From contig NZ_CP129613.1 in NCBI RefSeq assembly GCF_030486405.1, forward strand, positions 5,642,001 through 5,706,000: a DNA stretch of 64,000 nt, read 5' to 3'. Made by a program: the position numbers and the translations under genes. Every line of letters begins with the position of its first letter. Positions within the stretch are counted from its first letter, which is position 1. The notes under the pieces were generated by a model. It saw nothing but the letters and a program-made list of their open reading frames with translations, was not told where the DNA came from and made no database searches. This document shows, in pieces, positions 15,001 to 22,053 of this stretch. The DNA is from Mycolicibacterium sp. HK-90. GTDB lineage: Bacteria; Actinomycetota; Actinomycetes; Mycobacteriales; Mycobacteriaceae.

Positions 15001-15566
15001 TCGGCCGACGCTTCGTACTTCGACTCGTTGTCGATCAGATCAGCCAGGGAGCCGAAAATCGACGGGGGTACGGGCTCGCCTGACGATACCGCCGAATACA
15101 CCGATGCCAGGCGTGAGCCGACCAGTGCGATGCCGGTCCCGTCGAGCACGATGTGGTGACAGCCCGCGATCAAGAAATGTTCATCGTCCTGTGTCTGGAA
15201 CAGTGCGAACCTGAACAGCGGCCCCGTGAACGACATCGGCATGCGTTGGATCGACGACGCCATGTCGCGCGCTTCCTGCACCGGGTCGATCGCACCGCGC
15301 AGGTCGTGGAAGGCAAGCTCCACTTCGGGGTCGTCGACCGCCTTCTGGTAGACCTGCCCGTCCACCTCGAAGAAGGTGGCCCTGAGCGGTTCGGCCTCGC
15401 GCACCACCCGGCGGATCGCCCACTCAAGTGCGTCGCGGTCGAGCGCGCCCGCGATCCTCACGAATAGACCGAGTAACCACTCGGTGCCGGATTCAGCCAC
15501 GTCGTGCGCAAGCCAAATATCGAGCTGCGCGCGTGTTACCGGCAGCGACTGTTCATCAAGCTGCAT
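1..15566 (-). CDS. Giant multimodular non-ribosomal peptide synthetase, 3' end outside window
   Basis: The frame is open from an ATG at 15566 (GGGAGAG five bases upstream) to the window edge, so about 5188 codons are visible. Approximate residue positions: C1 1-440, A1 450-940, T1 Ser988; C2 1040-1480 (HHIAFDG), A2 from 1490 interrupted by a methyltransferase at 1960-2400, A10 motif GKIDRKALP near 2411, T2 Ser2467; C3 2520, A3 2990-3475, T3 Ser3528; C4 3580, A4 4050-4530, T4 Ser4581; C5 4634, A5 from 5080, cut. All C domains keep HHxxxDG and all carriers keep GGDS. C1 starts at the N terminus and differs from the others, as in lipopeptide starter C domains. I see no epimerase, reductase or thioesterase. 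Reading pocket residues against GrsA gives D-Y-W-S-M-A-G-V-Y for A1, A3 and A4, and D-A-F-L-V-G-A-I-W for A2. Inferred product: an N-acylated peptide of at least five residues with one N-methyl group. It is translated just after mbtH. The product is unknown to me. Confidence 0.95.
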   Translation of the reverse strand, partial: MQLDEQSLPVTRAQLDIWLAHDVAESGTEWLLGLFVRIAGALDRDALEWAIRRVVREAEPLRATFFEVDGQVYQKAVDDPEVELAFHDLRGAIDPVQEARDMASSIQRMPMSFTGPLFRFALFQTQDDEHFLIAGCHHIVLDGTGIALVGSRLASVYSAVSSGEPVPPSIFGSLADLIDNESKYEASAEYLDDEAYWNENLPPEVGPDSGPTESVDNQEVHWPSAPVQLDSEVLRQVDILARSKNVPRSSIITAACALLVHGWCADGEDVVLDFPVSRRVSPESRTLPGMVAGVVPLVLTASPATSISEFIDDVERRMQEALKHQRFPVLSLERKVNPRAAGQMANRVSVNFLPSTFTLDFGGAQASASLTNAGVVGGFGLVFSSAGDDLFLSTMGTAQPFSRFDVEDLASRLQRVLGAFVSDPARRLSSVDVLDAVDRERLDEVGHRAVLAGPVVESSVPGLFAVQVECVPDAVAVTFEGRSLSYRELDEASNRLAQLLVSEGAGPGACVGLLMGRSADAVVAILGVLKSGAAYLPIDPAVPDARVEFILGDAGPVAVVTTAALAERVRGCGVPVIDVDDPRIDAQSCGALPGPSPDDVAHIIYTSGTTGVPKGVAVTHQNVTRLFDGMDVGFELGPAQVWAQCSSLAFDYSVWEIWGALLFGGRLVVVPEQTTRSPRDLEALVVGEGVTVLSQTPSAVGVLDPERLGSVSALMVAAEACPADVVDRWAPGRVMINGYGPTETTVYATISKPMQAGSGVVPIGVPVPGAALFVLDRALRPVPAGVVGELYVAGRGVGVGYVNRSGLTGSRFVACPFGSAGAPGIRMYRTGDLVSWGPDGQLRYAGRADDQVKVRGYRIELGEIQTALASLDGVLQAVVIVREDHPGDKRLVGYITGNVEPADVRAALAERLPAYMVPAAVVVIEALPLTVNGKLDKRALPAPEYVDTDHYRAPSTATEEILAGIYAQVLGMERVGVDDSFFDLGGDSILAMRVVAAVNTGLDAGLAVRTLFDAPTVAQLAPHVGEDSDRRAPLVAGERPRLIPLSYAQQRMWFLNRFEDGAATYNMPIAFRINGALDLGALDAALDDVIDRHESLRTVFRDVDGVPSQKVLPARRGLWRRGGPALVQVAEDDLVGELVALAGYRFDLAGEIPIRAQIYSVGPERYVLGIVLHHIAFDGWSMAPMARDVSEAYRSRTLGQAPDWSPLPVQYADYTLWQQDWLGSESDPDSVLASQLAYWRRELADLPEVVSLPTDRPRPPVPSYRGDAVDLRIESDTWAGIRAVATAHNATVSMVLQAAMAVALHRAGVGEDIALGTPIAGRTDQALDELVGFFVNTWVLRVGVDPALRFSEVLAQVRQKALDAYANQDVPFELLVERLNPTRSTSHHPMFQVALAFQNNVRPEIQLDGLDVEPDTADIRTARFDLEFDLREIPSGDASALFDLKAGTAEDRGALMAAGTVAYSTDLYDRSSVERLVGWFGRVVETVVADSSVVVGDLGLLAHDEQDLVLHKWSGAEAGAPVGLAPELLAAAVAADPDAVAVVDGPRELSYRELDEISNRLARALIEAGVGPERAVGVAMGRCAELVVAWWAVLKAGGVYVPVDPGYPAERVATVLDTADAVCVLTRGMGGLEGTGSHLVIPLDVVDLSEHSADPVTDTDRLTSLSVDNAAYVIFTSGSTGTPKGVAISHAGVLGVAAAHRDLLGVAPRSRVLMVAAPTFDASIFEWLWAVAARAALVVAPPDSYAGAALAEVLAGHRVDAALITPTVLATLDPAQIDGLDTLVTGGEACPAELVAAWAGSAREAGNKAPRRMFNAYGPTEVTIWATWSALTAGEPVRIGAPVPGTHAFVLDARLHPAPVGVVAELYLAGPAVGRGYVGRPDLTADRFVANPFGAPGTRMYRTGDLVRWTETGQLEYLGRADAQIKLRGQRLELGEIENTLLTCPQVMRAAAAVRRGSTGVDHLVGYIALEQNSTADYDADVVDQWQGIYDELYDADLDSVEFGNDFRGWNSSYTDDPIPLQEMEEWRSATVERILALRPQRVLELGVGSGLLLSQLAPRCVQYWGTDFSAPTIQKLQAAVAGQPWGDRVHLLTRPAHVTEDLPQSLFDMVVINSVVQYFPSAGYLAEVIDKAMDLLAPGGTLFVGDVRNHSLQGAFQTGIALARSRNGTDTDEIRQRVHRAMLGEPELLLAPEFFTTWAADHPSVGGIDIQVKRGEADNELSRYRYDVIVHRAPTQVCSLASAPVWAWTECAGLSGLHAELTTRHPSTVRVSGIPRAGVIADVVTEEALSAGLPIVEALVHADAAAAEDVVTPEMVYRLGEAAGYHVAVTWGAHPGTLDAVFIAASDGSGVPALTDLYQPATDSRQRGGYANDPHTNSKVTAVRQWLAERLPEYMVPSQIVVLDEFPLTSSGKIDRKALPEPTFVATSFRAPQTDMEKIVAEVFTEVLGLGRAGLEDDFFVLGGDSLIAIRVCARLQSALGRDVPVRYLFDAPTVGGMADYLDRHQDGVARPPLTTRHRPAMIPLSYAQQRLWFLEQLQGPSPIYNMAVALRLSGHLDEEALGAALADVVGRQESLRTVFRSIAGVPQQVVLDPEHADLGWRIVDAGGWPAGRLDEAISETARHSFDLTTEIPIKATLFRIDEHEHVLAAVVHHIAADGWSVTPLVIDLATAYASRCAGQAPDWAPLPVQYADYTLWQQEWLGSVSDPNSVITGQLDYWEGELADLPDRLELPTDRPYPPVADYRGSSVTVDWPAELQQQIARVAREHGATSFMVVQAALAALMAQLSASTDVAVGIASAGRGEPALDDLVGFFVNTLVLRVDLAGDPTVADLLGQVRRRSLAAFEHQDVPFEVLVDRLNPTRSLTHHPLVQVMLTWQNLPWQHSDPAAALTLGDVGVTRLEAETQTARMDLVFSLAERFNDAGTPTGIEGSVEFRTDVFDPTTIETLIERLQRMLAEMTADPARRLSSVELLDAADCARLDEVGHRAVLTRPVAESSIPALFAAQVQRAPGATALTFDGRSWSYRELDEASNRLAQLLVSEGAGPGGCVGLMMGRSADAIVAILGVLKSGAAYLPIDPAHPDARVEFMLGDAGPMAVITTAELGERLGGWGVSVIDIEDARIGSQSSSAPAAGPAPDDVAHIIYTSGTTGEPKGVAVTHQNVTRLFDGMDVGIELGPRQVWSQCSSLAFDYSVWEIWGALLFGGRLVVVPEQTTRSSQDLHTLLVNEHVTVLSQTPSAIGMLASEGLESAALMVAAEPCPADVVDRWAPGRVMINGYGPTETTVYATISAPMQPGVGPVPIGLPVPGAALFVLDRWLHPVPPGVVGELYVAGRGVGVGYVRRAGLSASRFVACPFGSAGAPGIRMYRTGDLVSWGPDGQLRYAGRADDQVKVRGYRIELGEIQTALASLDGVLQAVVIVREDHPGDKRLVGYITGNVEPADVRAALAERLPAYMVPAAVVVIEALPLTVNGKLDKRALPAPEYVDTDHYRAPSTATEEILAGIYAQVLGMERVGVDDSFFDLGGDSLSAMRLIAAVNTALDADLGVRTLFDSPTIALLAPHIRAGSGGRQRLTPQPRSPVIPLSYAQQRLWFLEQLQGPSSIYNMAVALRLDGSLDADALGQSLADVVSRHETLRTMFGAVDGVPRQLVVPAAQAELGWRVVDATGWSTEQLEEAAGAVGRRPFDLTQEIPLRATLFRVAPDHHVLVAVVHHIAADGWSITPFVADLGSAYASRCAGHVPDWSPLPVQYADYTLWQQGWLGSESDPDSVLATQLAYWEQALAGLPEVLELPTDRPYPVVADYQGSSVVVDWPAELQQQVARIAREYNTTSFMVVQAALAALLAQLSASSDVAVGIATAGRSDPGLDELVGFFVNTLVLRLDLAGDPTVADLLGQVRQRGLAALEHQDVPFELLVERLNPARSLTHHPLVQVMVSWQNFAAEQASSLDLGDIQATPLDAETRTARMDLVFSLAERFSEAGAPAGIGGVVEFRTDVFDATSIRTLVERLQRVLTAFVSEPGQRLSSVDVLDAADRARLDEVGHRAVLTGSVVESSIPALFAAQVQRAADAVAVSFEGRSLSYRELDEASNRLARLLSEYGAGPGEYVALMLERSMQAVVAILGVLKSGAAYLPIDPAHPDARVQFMLADAQPVAAVTMAGLAERLDGSGVPVVEVDDARIDAQSSSALPVPAPDDIAHVIYTSGTTGVPKGVAVTHQNVTRLFDAMDVGIELGPQQVWAACSSLAFDYSVWEIWGALLHGGRLVVVPEAVTRSPQELQALVVAEGVTVLSQTPSAVGMLSPDKLKSVPALMVAAEACPADVVDRWAPGRVMINGYGPTETTVYATISAPLQPGSGVVPVGVPVPGAALFVLDRALRPVPSGVVGELYVAGRGVGVGYVRRAGLSASRFVACPFGAPGARMYRTGDLVSWGPDGQLRYAGRADEQVKIRGYRIELGEIQTALADLDDVQQAVVIAREDRPGDKRLVGYITGSADPAVVRAQLSQRLPAYMVPTAVVVLDSLPLTVNGKLDKRALPEPEYVDTDHYRAPSTATEEILAGIYAQVLNLPRVGVDDSFFDLGGDSLSAMRLLAAVNSHLDVDMGVRTLFDAPAVAQLASRIVSGSSERRPLVPQQRPAVIPLSYAQQRLWFLNRFEGGVATYNMPIAFRINGVLDVEALESALDDVIDRHESLRTVFPDVDGVPSQKVLPAEPGLWRRGGPAVVQVAADQEDAVISELVGLVGYRFDLATEIPIRAQIYAVGPERYVLGIVLHHIAFDGWSMAPMVKDVGIAYAARCAGQVPAWSPLPVQYADYTVWQREHLGDLDDPGSRIAEQLSYWRKELAGLPEVVSLPTDRPRPPVPSYRGDGVDLRIDSQAWAGIKAVAAEHNVTTSMVLQAVMSVVLHRAGVGEDIALGTPIAGRNDQALQELVGFFVNTWVLRVGLNSQQRFSDVLDQVRQKALDGYTNQDVPFELLVEQLNPTRSTSHHPLFQVALVFQNNVRPEVALEGAGIEPMSMVTRTAKFDLDVDIREVPDERSGAPMAAGVLTYATDLFDRSTIERLVGWFGRVVDAVVADSSVVVGEVGLLGGDERNLVLHKWSGANIDARVGLAPELLAAAVAADPDALAVVDDLREFTYRELDEASNQLARVLIGAGVGPERAVGVAISRSVELVTAWWAVLKAGGVYVPVDRT
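4987..5501. repeat. 515-bp perfect direct repeat, copy in NRPS module 3
   Basis: I compared this block line by line with 12607-13121 and found it identical at all 515 positions, exactly 7620 bp away. It encodes the end of A3 (motifs A8-A10) and the start of the carrier domain T3. A second identical block, 5694-5783 against 13314-13403 (90 bp), lies at the same offset. Synonymous sites are also identical, so the copies are very recent or were homogenised by gene conversion. An assembly artefact is possible. Confidence 0.95.
8400..9690 (-). other. N-methyltransferase domain embedded in adenylation domain 2
   Basis: Between core motif A8 ([20 protein letters not shown], about 9760-9820) and A10 (GKIDRKALP, 8309-8335) of module 2 there are about 440 extra residues. 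They contain a class I SAM-binding motif [12 protein letters not shown] (about 9406-9441) followed by an acidic WGTDFS strand. This is the usual site of NRPS N-methyltransferase domains. The amino acid loaded by module 2 is therefore predicted to be N-methylated. A C-methyl or O-methyl role is less likely but cannot be excluded from sequence alone. Confidence 0.85.
12607..13121. repeat. 515-bp perfect direct repeat, copy in NRPS module 1
   Basis: This is the partner of 4987-5501. It encodes the C-terminal part of A1 and the start of T1. The flanking sequence diverges abruptly on both sides: at 12606 and below (carrier core after GGDS), and at 13122 and above (between A7 and A8). The tract therefore has sharp edges, as expected for conversion or module-swap endpoints. 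Confidence 0.95.
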
Positions 15567-15611
15567 CGAACTCTCCCACTGCGAGATGTGCTGCACGCCC
15601 CAGGGGGCCGG

Positions 15612-15842
15612 TTAGCTGTCGGCCCCTTGGGCTTGGGCCAATCTGTCGCGCAGGCTCTTCGGTCGGATATCCGGCCAGTTCTGTTCGATGTAGTCCAGGC
15701 ACGCCGCGCGGTCCGCTTCGCCGAAGACGACCTTCCAGCCGGCGGGAATGTCGGCGAAGGTCGGCCACAAGCTGTGCTGTTCCTCGTCGTTGATCAGGAC
15801 GAGGAATCGGCCATTGTCATCGTCGAACGGGTTGATACTCAT
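15612..15842 (-). CDS. MbtH-like protein
   Basis: A 76-aa protein of the small MbtH family, which binds adenylation domains and is often needed for their solubility and activity. It shows the family landmarks: an N-terminal [16 protein letters not shown], the GW pair, CLDYIEQNW and DIRP, close to the usual length of about 70 residues. I place the start at the ATG at 15842 because GGGGGAGG lies six bases upstream. An in-frame ATG at 15860 lacks such a site. It is the first gene of the unit, with 45 bases between its TAA and the NRPS ATG, so the two are almost certainly co-transcribed. Its specific role is to activate the neighbouring A domains (inference from family and context). Confidence 0.93.
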   Translation of the reverse strand: MSINPFDDDNGRFLVLINDEEQHSLWPTFADIPAGWKVVFGEADRAACLDYIEQNWPDIRPKSLRDRLAQAQGADS

Positions 15843-16676
15843 CTGGTCCTCCCCCAGCATCGAGTCGACCAGCGAAACCGCTCAACGACGAGGATGCGGG
15901 GCAGTCCTGCCTCGCATCGTGCGTTGCGTTGTATCTATCTTTGGCCTACTCCAGCTATGCCGTGTCTAGTTGCAGAGCGCCAGCATATCCACTTCCGTTT
16001 AACGCGCGTGCAGAAATCAGCGATCTCAAAATTTTCGGTTGCTGTGCGTCTGACATTCGACTTCTTATTCCACACATTGGTGCACTTTTGGCAAATCCGG
16101 CGGCATTCGTTGAAAGCGGTAATCAGCTCGCGTCACGAGCGAGTGCGACCGCGATCGGAGGGCGAATCCGGTGGCCGCGGGAGCGGCTGGCCCGGCGGGT
16201 GCAGCGGTGACCTCGGGGCCGATCCGACGACGGGATGACGGCCAGGCCCAATCACCGAGCGGCGCCCCCAGGCAAGCCTGGTCGCACCGAGAAGGCCAGG
16301 TGAGACGGTCATTGGGCACCAAGAAGAGGCGCACAGTCACCATCGAGACCCACGGGGCACACGGGGCACATGTGCCGTCATCGGGGGCGCCGCCAGGCCC
16401 GCCGGCCGCAGACGATTTGCCGTTCGTGACCTCAGCGATCGCTCCGCTTCACCTCACTCCGATCGCCCACCAGCCGAAATGCGTCGTCATCAGGATGCAA
16501 ATTCAGCACACATCCGCGCCCGTCGGCCCGCCGAGAAACTCGTGGAGTGGGGGATCAGAGGTCGGCCCCGCGCCCGTTCCGGTGTATGTGACATCGGTGT
16601 AGTTCAATCCAGCGAAGTCGACTCGAGTGCCCCTGAAGTGGGAGAACACGCCACAACCGGGGAGAGCGCAGCCAAC
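15843..16676. other. AT-richer intergenic region upstream of mbtH-NRPS
   Basis: About 830 bp without a convincing gene. The part at 15920-16130 is clearly less GC-rich than the flanks, with runs such as tcaaaattttcgg. It must contain the minus-strand promoter for mbtH and the NRPS, but I cannot assign boxes with confidence. I looked for an iron box of the IdeR type (TTAGGTTAGGCTAACCTAA-like) and saw none. The open frames crossing it have no family resemblance and no good SD sites. Confidence 0.6.
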
Positions 16677-16838
16677 ATGGAACACTTCAAATACTCAGCA
16701 AACGCCGAAGGTGTTGAATGCAACTTTCTGGGCAATGCGGCACGCAGTTCCGCCCACAAGCATTGTGTTAGCCAGACCTGCACAGAATGGTGCGGAGTTG
16801 TGCCGGCCAAGACGTACTGTATCAAAATTTGCGATTGA
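16677..16838 (+). CDS. Candidate cysteine-rich small peptide
   Basis: A 53-codon frame starting at ATG 16677 with GGAGAG ten bases upstream and a TGA stop. It has cysteines at 15, 30, 35, 39, 48 and 52, i.e. C-x14-C-x4-C-x3-C-x8-C-x3-C, and ends in IKICD. Third codon positions are only about half G or C, unlike the neighbouring genes, so it is either foreign, a decayed sequence or not a gene. The same frame is open upstream to an ATG at 16479, but that part looks non-coding. The C-terminal half also has Ser/Thr at 32, 34, 36 and 46 among the cysteines, as a RiPP core would. No modification or export gene is adjacent. I do not recognise a family. Confidence 0.35.
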   Translation: MEHFKYSANAEGVECNFLGNAARSSAHKHCVSQTCTEWCGVVPAKTYCIKICD

Positions 16839-16956
16839 AAACACCGGCGAACTTTCAAGATCAGGCGAGTTTCAGCAATGCAGGAATCAACATCAAATGC
16901 ACCGGGTGCACAAAAGCGGGCATTTGAGTAGTGAAATAGGGCCGGAGCGGAAAATC

Positions 16957-19041
16957 TCAGCTGACGCTGGCCAACACCAGCGGCAACACCTCGGGCACGC
17001 CGGCGCCGCGAAGCAGGCGGGCGGCCATGGTCAGCGTCCAACCGGTGTCGGTCATGTCGTCGATGAGCAGCACCGGCCCGTCGACGTCGATGCGCGGAGG
17101 CTCCCACGCGCCGTCCAGGGCAGCCACCCGATACGCCGAATTCGCCGCTGTGACAGGGCGATGCTGCGGGGTGTAGGCCACGGTGCCGAGATTCGTCAAA
17201 CGGCCGATCCGCGCGAGCTGTTGCACCATCGAAGAGATCAACAGCGGGTGGGTCAGGGAATCCAGCCCCACCACCGCTACCGGCCGGCGATCCCAGTCCC
17301 ACGCCTTGAGCACCTCGACAGCCGCGACCACCACGTCGTCGGGCACCTCGCCGTCCGGCTCGGCCAGCAGTCGCCGCAGCCGCGCTCCCCAACCCAGGTC
17401 GGTGAGTCTGCCGATCGCCCGGCCCGGCGACGCGCCGTCGGCGATCCGGCCGGACAGTTCCACCCCGAGGGCAGCCAGTCCGGACGGCCACTGCTTACGT
17501 GGGGCCACCAGCACCCCGGGCCGCGACAATCGTTGCGCGGTATCGGCCATGATGTCCTGCGCCACCACGGCCGGATACCGCCTGCCGGTGCAGTTGTCAC
17601 ACCGGCCGCACTGCGCGCCCGGTTCCAGCTCGGGATCGTCGAGTTGACCCCGCAAGAACGCCATCCGGCAGCTGTCCGTGGCCTGATAGTCCAGCATGGC
17701 CTGCTGCTCCCGGCGCCGCGCCTCGTCCAACGCCCGGTAGCGGGCCTCGTCATAACTCCACGGCACACCGGTACCGATCCAGCCGCCCTTGACGCGGCGG
17801 ACCGCACCGTCGACGTCGAGCACCTTGAGCACCATCTCCAGGCGGGACCGGTTGAGATCAACCAGTGGCTCCAGCGCCTGGGTGGATTGGGCCCGGCCGG
17901 CCTCCAGCGCACCGATCACATTGCGCACCATGGCTTCCGAGGGGAATGCCACCGACGCGAAGTACCGCCACACATCCTGGTCCTCCGTGCCGGGCAGCAG
18001 GATCACCTCGGCACTCTCGGTCGCGCGCCCCGCACGACCCACCTGCTGGTAGTAGGCGATCGGGGAGGAAGGCGCGCCCAGGTGTACGACGAAGCCCAGG
18101 TCAGGTTTGTCGAAGCCCATCCCCAGCGCCGACGTCGCCACCAGGGCCTTAACCCGGTTGTCGAGCAGGTCGGCTTCCAGTTGCTCACGTTCGGTGTTGT
18201 CCGTGGAACCGGTGTAGGCGGCCACCTTGTGGCCGCGTTCGGCCAACAGGGCTGCCACGTCGTGGGCTTGGGCCACCGTGAGGGTGTAGATGATGCCGGA
18301 GCCGGGCAGGGAATCCAGGTGTGCCGCGATCCAGGCGGCCCGCTGCGCGGGTGTGCCCACCTGCACCACCGACAGCCGCAACGACTCCCGGTCCAGGCCG
18401 CCACGCAACACCAGAGTGTCCGACCCGCCGACACCCAATTGGGCGGCCACGTCACCGACCACCCGATCATTGGCCGTCGCGGTGGTAGCGAGAACCGGTA
18501 TCTCCGAACCCAATTCGCCGATCAAGGTACGGATACGGCGGTAGTCGGGCCGAAAGTCGTGACCCCAGTCGGACACGCAGTGCGCCTCGTCGACCACCAC
18601 CAGACCGGCATCGGCGGCCAGGGCGGGCAGCACGTTGTCGCGGAAGTCGGGATTGTTCAGACGCTCGGGGCTGACCAGGAGGACGTCGAGGTCGCCCTCG
18701 GCGACCTGCCGGTGGATCCCGTCCCACTCCGTGACATTGCCGGAGTTGATCGTGGCCGCCCGCACCCCGGCCCGGTCGGCGGCGGCCACCTGGTTGCGCA
18801 TCAACGCCAGTAGCGGGGAGACGATGACCGTCGGCCCCCGGCCGGACGCGCGCAAGAGCTTGGCTGCGATGAAGTAGACCGCCGATTTGCCCCACCCCGT
18901 GCGCTGCACGACGAGGGCGCGGCGCCGCTGAACCACCAGGGCCTCGATGGCCGCCCACTGGTCATCCCGGAGCACCGCCGCGGGCCCGGCCAGTTGTTCG
19001 AGGATCGACTGGGCCTGCTCGCGGGTGGTCATGATCCCCAT
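16957..19041 (-). CDS. RecQ-family ATP-dependent DNA helicase with C-terminal PRTase-like motif
   Basis: A 694-aa 3'-5' superfamily 2 helicase, presumably acting in DNA repair. The Walker A motif is GWGKSA (about residue 50), the DEAH box is DEAHCVSDWGHDF with the aromatic-rich RecQ loop, then TATAND. The helicase C domain carries TSALGMGFDKPD and QQVGRAGRA. A four-cysteine zinc site follows (DSCRMAF, then CGRCDNC) near residue 440. The last 40 residues contain VLLIDDMTDTGWTL, which fits a phosphoribosyltransferase PRPP loop. It is therefore longer and differently ended than classical RecQ, and no HRDC domain is evident. The first ATG is used; a second at 19032 is possible. It stands alone between the NRPS region and hsaF. 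Confidence 0.9.
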   Translation of the reverse strand: MGIMTTREQAQSILEQLAGPAAVLRDDQWAAIEALVVQRRRALVVQRTGWGKSAVYFIAAKLLRASGRGPTVIVSPLLALMRNQVAAADRAGVRAATINSGNVTEWDGIHRQVAEGDLDVLLVSPERLNNPDFRDNVLPALAADAGLVVVDEAHCVSDWGHDFRPDYRRIRTLIGELGSEIPVLATTATANDRVVGDVAAQLGVGGSDTLVLRGGLDRESLRLSVVQVGTPAQRAAWIAAHLDSLPGSGIIYTLTVAQAHDVAALLAERGHKVAAYTGSTDNTEREQLEADLLDNRVKALVATSALGMGFDKPDLGFVVHLGAPSSPIAYYQQVGRAGRATESAEVILLPGTEDQDVWRYFASVAFPSEAMVRNVIGALEAGRAQSTQALEPLVDLNRSRLEMVLKVLDVDGAVRRVKGGWIGTGVPWSYDEARYRALDEARRREQQAMLDYQATDSCRMAFLRGQLDDPELEPGAQCGRCDNCTGRRYPAVVAQDIMADTAQRLSRPGVLVAPRKQWPSGLAALGVELSGRIADGASPGRAIGRLTDLGWGARLRRLLAEPDGEVPDDVVVAAVEVLKAWDWDRRPVAVVGLDSLTHPLLISSMVQQLARIGRLTNLGTVAYTPQHRPVTAANSAYRVAALDGAWEPPRIDVDGPVLLIDDMTDTGWTLTMAARLLRGAGVPEVLPLVLASVS

Positions 19042-19076
19042 GATGCCGGGCGCAACCGACAGCCGACGTCACCGCG

Positions 19077-19217
19077 GTGATCGGGATGGGCCAGATTCAC
19101 GACCGGGCCCAAGGCGGCCCCATCCCGATCAACTCACAGTCGGCGAACTACCGCGACGACGTCTACCGACAGCTCGGAATCGTCTCTGAGGACGACGACG
19201 CGGCAGTCAGCGCCTAG
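19077..19217 (+). pseudogene. Possible gene remnant or short protein tail
   Basis: A GTG-started frame of 46 codons (open back to a stop at 19041) that reads like a real protein C terminus, with GMGQIHDRAQGGPIPINSQS near the start, an acidic EDDD stretch and AVSA before TAG. There is no SD site and the upstream part is missing, so I read it as the tail of a lost gene. Its TAG (19215-19217) overlaps the stop codon of the convergent hsaF inside CCTAGG. I do not recognise the family. Confidence 0.25.
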
Positions 19218-20266
19218 GCCTTGGCGGCCTCGGCTTCCTGCTCACGCTTGATCTCGAGCGCGATGTCGATCAGCTGGTCTTCCTGGCCACCGATCAACTT
19301 GCGCTGGCCTGCGCGATGCAGCAGCTGGTGCGCGGGCACCCCGTAGCGCTCGGACTGGCGGATGGCGTGCTTGAGGAAGCTGGAGTACACGCCCGAGTAG
19401 CCCATGATCAGCGCGTTGCGGTCGAGCAGGCACTCGGCCGGCATGGCCGGGGCGACGACCTCTTCAGCGGCATCGGCGATGTCGAAGAAGTCGATGCCGG
19501 TCTTGACGCCGATCTTGTCGAACACCCCGATGAGCGCCTCGACGGGAGCGTTGCCCGCACCCGCCCCGAATCGGCGGCAGGAGCCGTCGATCTGCTTGGC
19601 ACCGGCGCGCACGGCCTCGATGCTGTTGGCCACGCCCAGACCGAGGTTCTCGTGGCCGTGGAAACCAACCTGGGCGTCGTCACCCAGCTCGGCGACCAGC
19701 GCGGACACCCGGTCGGCGACGCCGTCGAGCACCAGGGCACCGGCAGAGTCGACGACGTACACACACTGGCAGCCGGCGTCGGCCATGATGCGGGCCTGCT
19801 TGGCCAGCTTCTCCGGGCTGATGGTGTGGCTCATCATCAGGAACCCGACGGTCTCCAGCCCGAGTTCGCGGGCCAGCCCGAAGTGCTGGATCGAGACGTC
19901 GGCCTCGGTGCAGTGGGTCGCGATGCGGCAGATCGAGCCACCGTTGTTCTGGGCTTCCTTGATGTCTTCCTTGGTGCCCACGCCGGGCAGCATCAGGAAC
20001 GCGATCTTGGCTTCCTTCGCCGTCTCGGCGGCCAGCTTGATCAGCTCCTGCTCCGGGGTCTTGGAGAACCCGTAGTTGAAGCTCGACCCACCGAGGCCGT
20101 CACCATGGGTCACCTCGATGACCGGCACACCGGCGGCGTCCAGGGCGGCCACGATCGAGCCGACCTCATCCTTGGTGAACTGGTGCCGCTTGTGGTGGGA
20201 CCCGTCGCGCAGCGACGTGTCGGTCATCCGGACGTCCCACACGGGGTTGAAGAAAATGTCGCTCAT
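19214..20266 (-). CDS. hsaF: 4-hydroxy-2-oxovalerate-type aldolase HsaF
   Basis: A 350-aa member of the HMGL/DmpG aldolase family. It cleaves 4-hydroxy-2-oxo acids to pyruvate and an aldehyde, here from the A/B-ring fragment of cholesterol. The N terminus has the family signature [15 protein letters not shown], which supplies metal-binding Asp and catalytic Arg/His. [15 protein letters not shown] and the C-terminal dimer/channel region follow. HsaF works as a complex with HsaG, which receives the aldehyde through a channel. The ATG overlaps the hsaG stop as ATGA, so the two are translationally coupled. Gene order hsaE-hsaG-hsaF matches Rv3536c-Rv3534c. Confidence 0.95.
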   Translation of the reverse strand: MSDIFFNPVWDVRMTDTSLRDGSHHKRHQFTKDEVGSIVAALDAAGVPVIEVTHGDGLGGSSFNYGFSKTPEQELIKLAAETAKEAKIAFLMLPGVGTKEDIKEAQNNGGSICRIATHCTEADVSIQHFGLARELGLETVGFLMMSHTISPEKLAKQARIMADAGCQCVYVVDSAGALVLDGVADRVSALVAELGDDAQVGFHGHENLGLGVANSIEAVRAGAKQIDGSCRRFGAGAGNAPVEALIGVFDKIGVKTGIDFFDIADAAEEVVAPAMPAECLLDRNALIMGYSGVYSSFLKHAIRQSERYGVPAHQLLHRAGQRKLIGGQEDQLIDIALEIKREQEAEAAKA

Positions 20267-21183
20267 GCTTGGCCTCCTCCGGCCGGGGCGGCCAGGCGTT
20301 CCTTCGCGATTTCCTCGCCGACCTTGGTCGCCGCCGCGGTCATGATGTCCAGATTTCCAGCGTAGGGCGGCAGGTAGTCACCCGCACCCTCCACTTCCAC
20401 GAACACGGTGACCAGATGCTGACCACCGTTGACCACCGACGGTTCGTCGAACTGCGGTTCGTTGAGCAGGCGGTAGCCCGGCACGTAGGTCTGCACCTCG
20501 GCCACCACGTCCTTGATCGAGGCCGTGATCGCGGCGTGGTCGGCATCCTCGGGGATCGCGCAGAAGATGGTGTCGCGCATGATCATCGGCGGCTCGGCCG
20601 GGTTCAGGATGATGATCGCCTTGCCGTTGCGGGCCCCGCCGATGTCGCGCACGCCGGCGCTGGTGGTCTTGGTGAACTCGTCGATGTTGGCGCGGGTGCC
20701 CGGACCGGCCGAGGCCGACGACACCGACGCCACGATCTCGGCGTAGGGCACGTCCACCACGCGGCTGACGGCGTAGACCATCGGGATGGTGGCCTGGCCA
20801 CCGCAGGTGACCATGTTGACGTTCGGCGCATCGAGATGTGCGCGCAGGTTGGCCGGCGGGATCACGCCGGGGCCGACGGCCGCAGGAGTCAGGTCGATCG
20901 CGCGGATGCCGGCCTCTTCATAGCGCGGGGCGGCATCCCGGTGCACATAGGCACTGGTCGCCTCGAACACCAGATCCGGCTTCTCGGCCTGGGCCAGCAG
21001 CCAGTCCACACCCTCATGGGAGGTCTCCAGACCGAGCTTGCGAGCCCGCGCCAAGCCTTCGGACTCCGGGTCGATGCCGATCATCCAACGCGGCTCAAGC
21101 CACTCCGACCGCAACAACTTGTACAGCAGGTCGGTACTGATATTGCCCGACCCGACGATGGCAACAGATGCTTTGTCAGCCAT
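20263..21183 (-). CDS. hsaG: Acylating acetaldehyde/propionaldehyde dehydrogenase HsaG
   Basis: A 306-aa NAD-dependent acylating aldehyde dehydrogenase of the DmpF/MhpF family. It turns the aldehyde released by HsaF into an acyl-CoA. The N-terminal nucleotide-binding fold is [18 protein letters not shown]. The active-site region includes [16 protein letters not shown], where the Cys is the acyl-thioester nucleophile. Length agrees with the family. It lies 11 bases after hsaE and overlaps hsaF by four bases. The start ATG at 21183 begins [13 protein letters not shown]. Confidence 0.95.
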   Translation of the reverse strand: MADKASVAIVGSGNISTDLLYKLLRSEWLEPRWMIGIDPESEGLARARKLGLETSHEGVDWLLAQAEKPDLVFEATSAYVHRDAAPRYEEAGIRAIDLTPAAVGPGVIPPANLRAHLDAPNVNMVTCGGQATIPMVYAVSRVVDVPYAEIVASVSSASAGPGTRANIDEFTKTTSAGVRDIGGARNGKAIIILNPAEPPMIMRDTIFCAIPEDADHAAITASIKDVVAEVQTYVPGYRLLNEPQFDEPSVVNGGQHLVTVFVEVEGAGDYLPPYAGNLDIMTAAATKVGEEIAKERLAAPAGGGQA

Positions 21184-21194
21184 ATTCGGCTCCC

Positions 21195-21980
21195 TTATTC
21201 GAAACTCAGTCTTACTGAACCTAACCCGGCGAAGTCAGCGACGAAATCGCTGCCCGGAGGTGCATCTATCGCACGCGTGCACGAGCCCGGCAACACGATG
21301 TCACCGGCCTTCAGACGCACCCCGAAGCTCTCCACCTTGCGGGCCAACCAGGCCACCGCGGTCACCGGATTTCCCAGCACCGCATCGCTGCGTCCCTCGG
21401 CCACCACCTCGCCGTGGTTGGTCAGCACTGCGTCGATGTTTCGGATGTCGATGTCCTTGGGCGACACCCGCGCCTCACCGAGGACCCAGCCCGCGCTGCT
21501 GGCGTTGTCGGCGATCGTGTCGCACAACTTGATCTGCCAGTTGGTGATGCGGGTGTCGATCAGCTCGATCGCCGGCGCGAACGCGGCCGTCGCGGCGAGC
21601 ACGTCCTCCTCGGTGCAGCCGGCGCCGGGCAGATCGTCGGCCAGGATGAACCCGACCTCGACCTCCACGCGCGGGTACAGGAAGTTCGATGACTTCACCG
21701 GGACGTTCTCGAACACCTCCATCTCATCAAGGAGATGGCCGTAGTCCGGCTCGTCGACACCCATCATGTCCTGCATGGCCTTGCTGGACAGCCCGACCTT
21801 GTGGCCGATCACCCGGGCGCCCTCGGCTACCCGCTGCCGGATGTTGATCAGCTGGATCTCGTAGGCATCCACCACGTCGATGTCGGCGTACCGATCCGTC
21901 AGCGGCGTCATCGGAACCCGACTCCGCTCGGCCTGAGCGAGATCGGCCGCGAGCTCGTCGCGCACCTCGACACTAAGCAT
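21195..21980 (-). CDS. hsaE: 2-hydroxypenta-2,4-dienoate hydratase HsaE
   Basis: A 261-aa hydratase of the MhpD/FAA-hydrolase family. It adds water to the 2-hydroxydienoate left after HsaD cleavage, supplying HsaF. Visible features are [20 protein letters not shown], the metal-binding EVEVGFIL segment and [13 protein letters not shown] near the C terminus. GAGGGG lies about 11 bases before the ATG at 21980. It is the first gene of the minus-strand unit, divergent from kstD across a 73-bp gap that carries a KstR box, so both are expected to respond to KstR. Confidence 0.94.
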   Translation of the reverse strand: MLSVEVRDELAADLAQAERSRVPMTPLTDRYADIDVVDAYEIQLINIRQRVAEGARVIGHKVGLSSKAMQDMMGVDEPDYGHLLDEMEVFENVPVKSSNFLYPRVEVEVGFILADDLPGAGCTEEDVLAATAAFAPAIELIDTRITNWQIKLCDTIADNASSAGWVLGEARVSPKDIDIRNIDAVLTNHGEVVAEGRSDAVLGNPVTAVAWLARKVESFGVRLKAGDIVLPGSCTRAIDAPPGSDFVADFAGLGSVRLSFE

Positions 21981-22016
21981 TTTGGTGAATTCCCCTCGCT
22001 TCTTTGACCGGCGCAG

Positions 22017-22052
22017 TTGTCCACAGGCCCGGCAATTCTATAACGTGTTCTA
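22017..22052 (+). promoter_or_regulatory. kstD promoter with overlapping KstR box
   Basis: TTGTCC (22017-22022), 16 bases, then TATAAC (22039-22044) fit a vegetative promoter. The -10 is the left half of TATAACGTGTTCTA (22039-22052), a close match to the KstR operator TnnAACnnGTTnnA. The kstD ATG is at 22054, so transcription would start at or next to the start codon. Confidence 0.75.
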
Positions 22053-22053
22053 C

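Noticed and set aside
1..15842. Glycopeptidolipid (mps1/mps2) or exochelin identity for the NRPS
   Set aside because: No epimerase domains, an N-methyltransferase is present, three modules share one pocket and the neighbours are not those of either locus.
15843..16676. Iron-box control of the NRPS
   Set aside because: I found no sequence resembling an IdeR box upstream of mbtH, so a siderophore role has no support here.
16503..16685. A 60-codon minus-strand frame opposite the cysteine-rich peptide
   Set aside because: No SD site and no protein-like features; it overlaps only the start of the peptide gene.
16627..18813. A 728-codon plus-strand open frame
   Set aside because: Antisense to the RecQ-type helicase, whose motifs are all in the minus frame.
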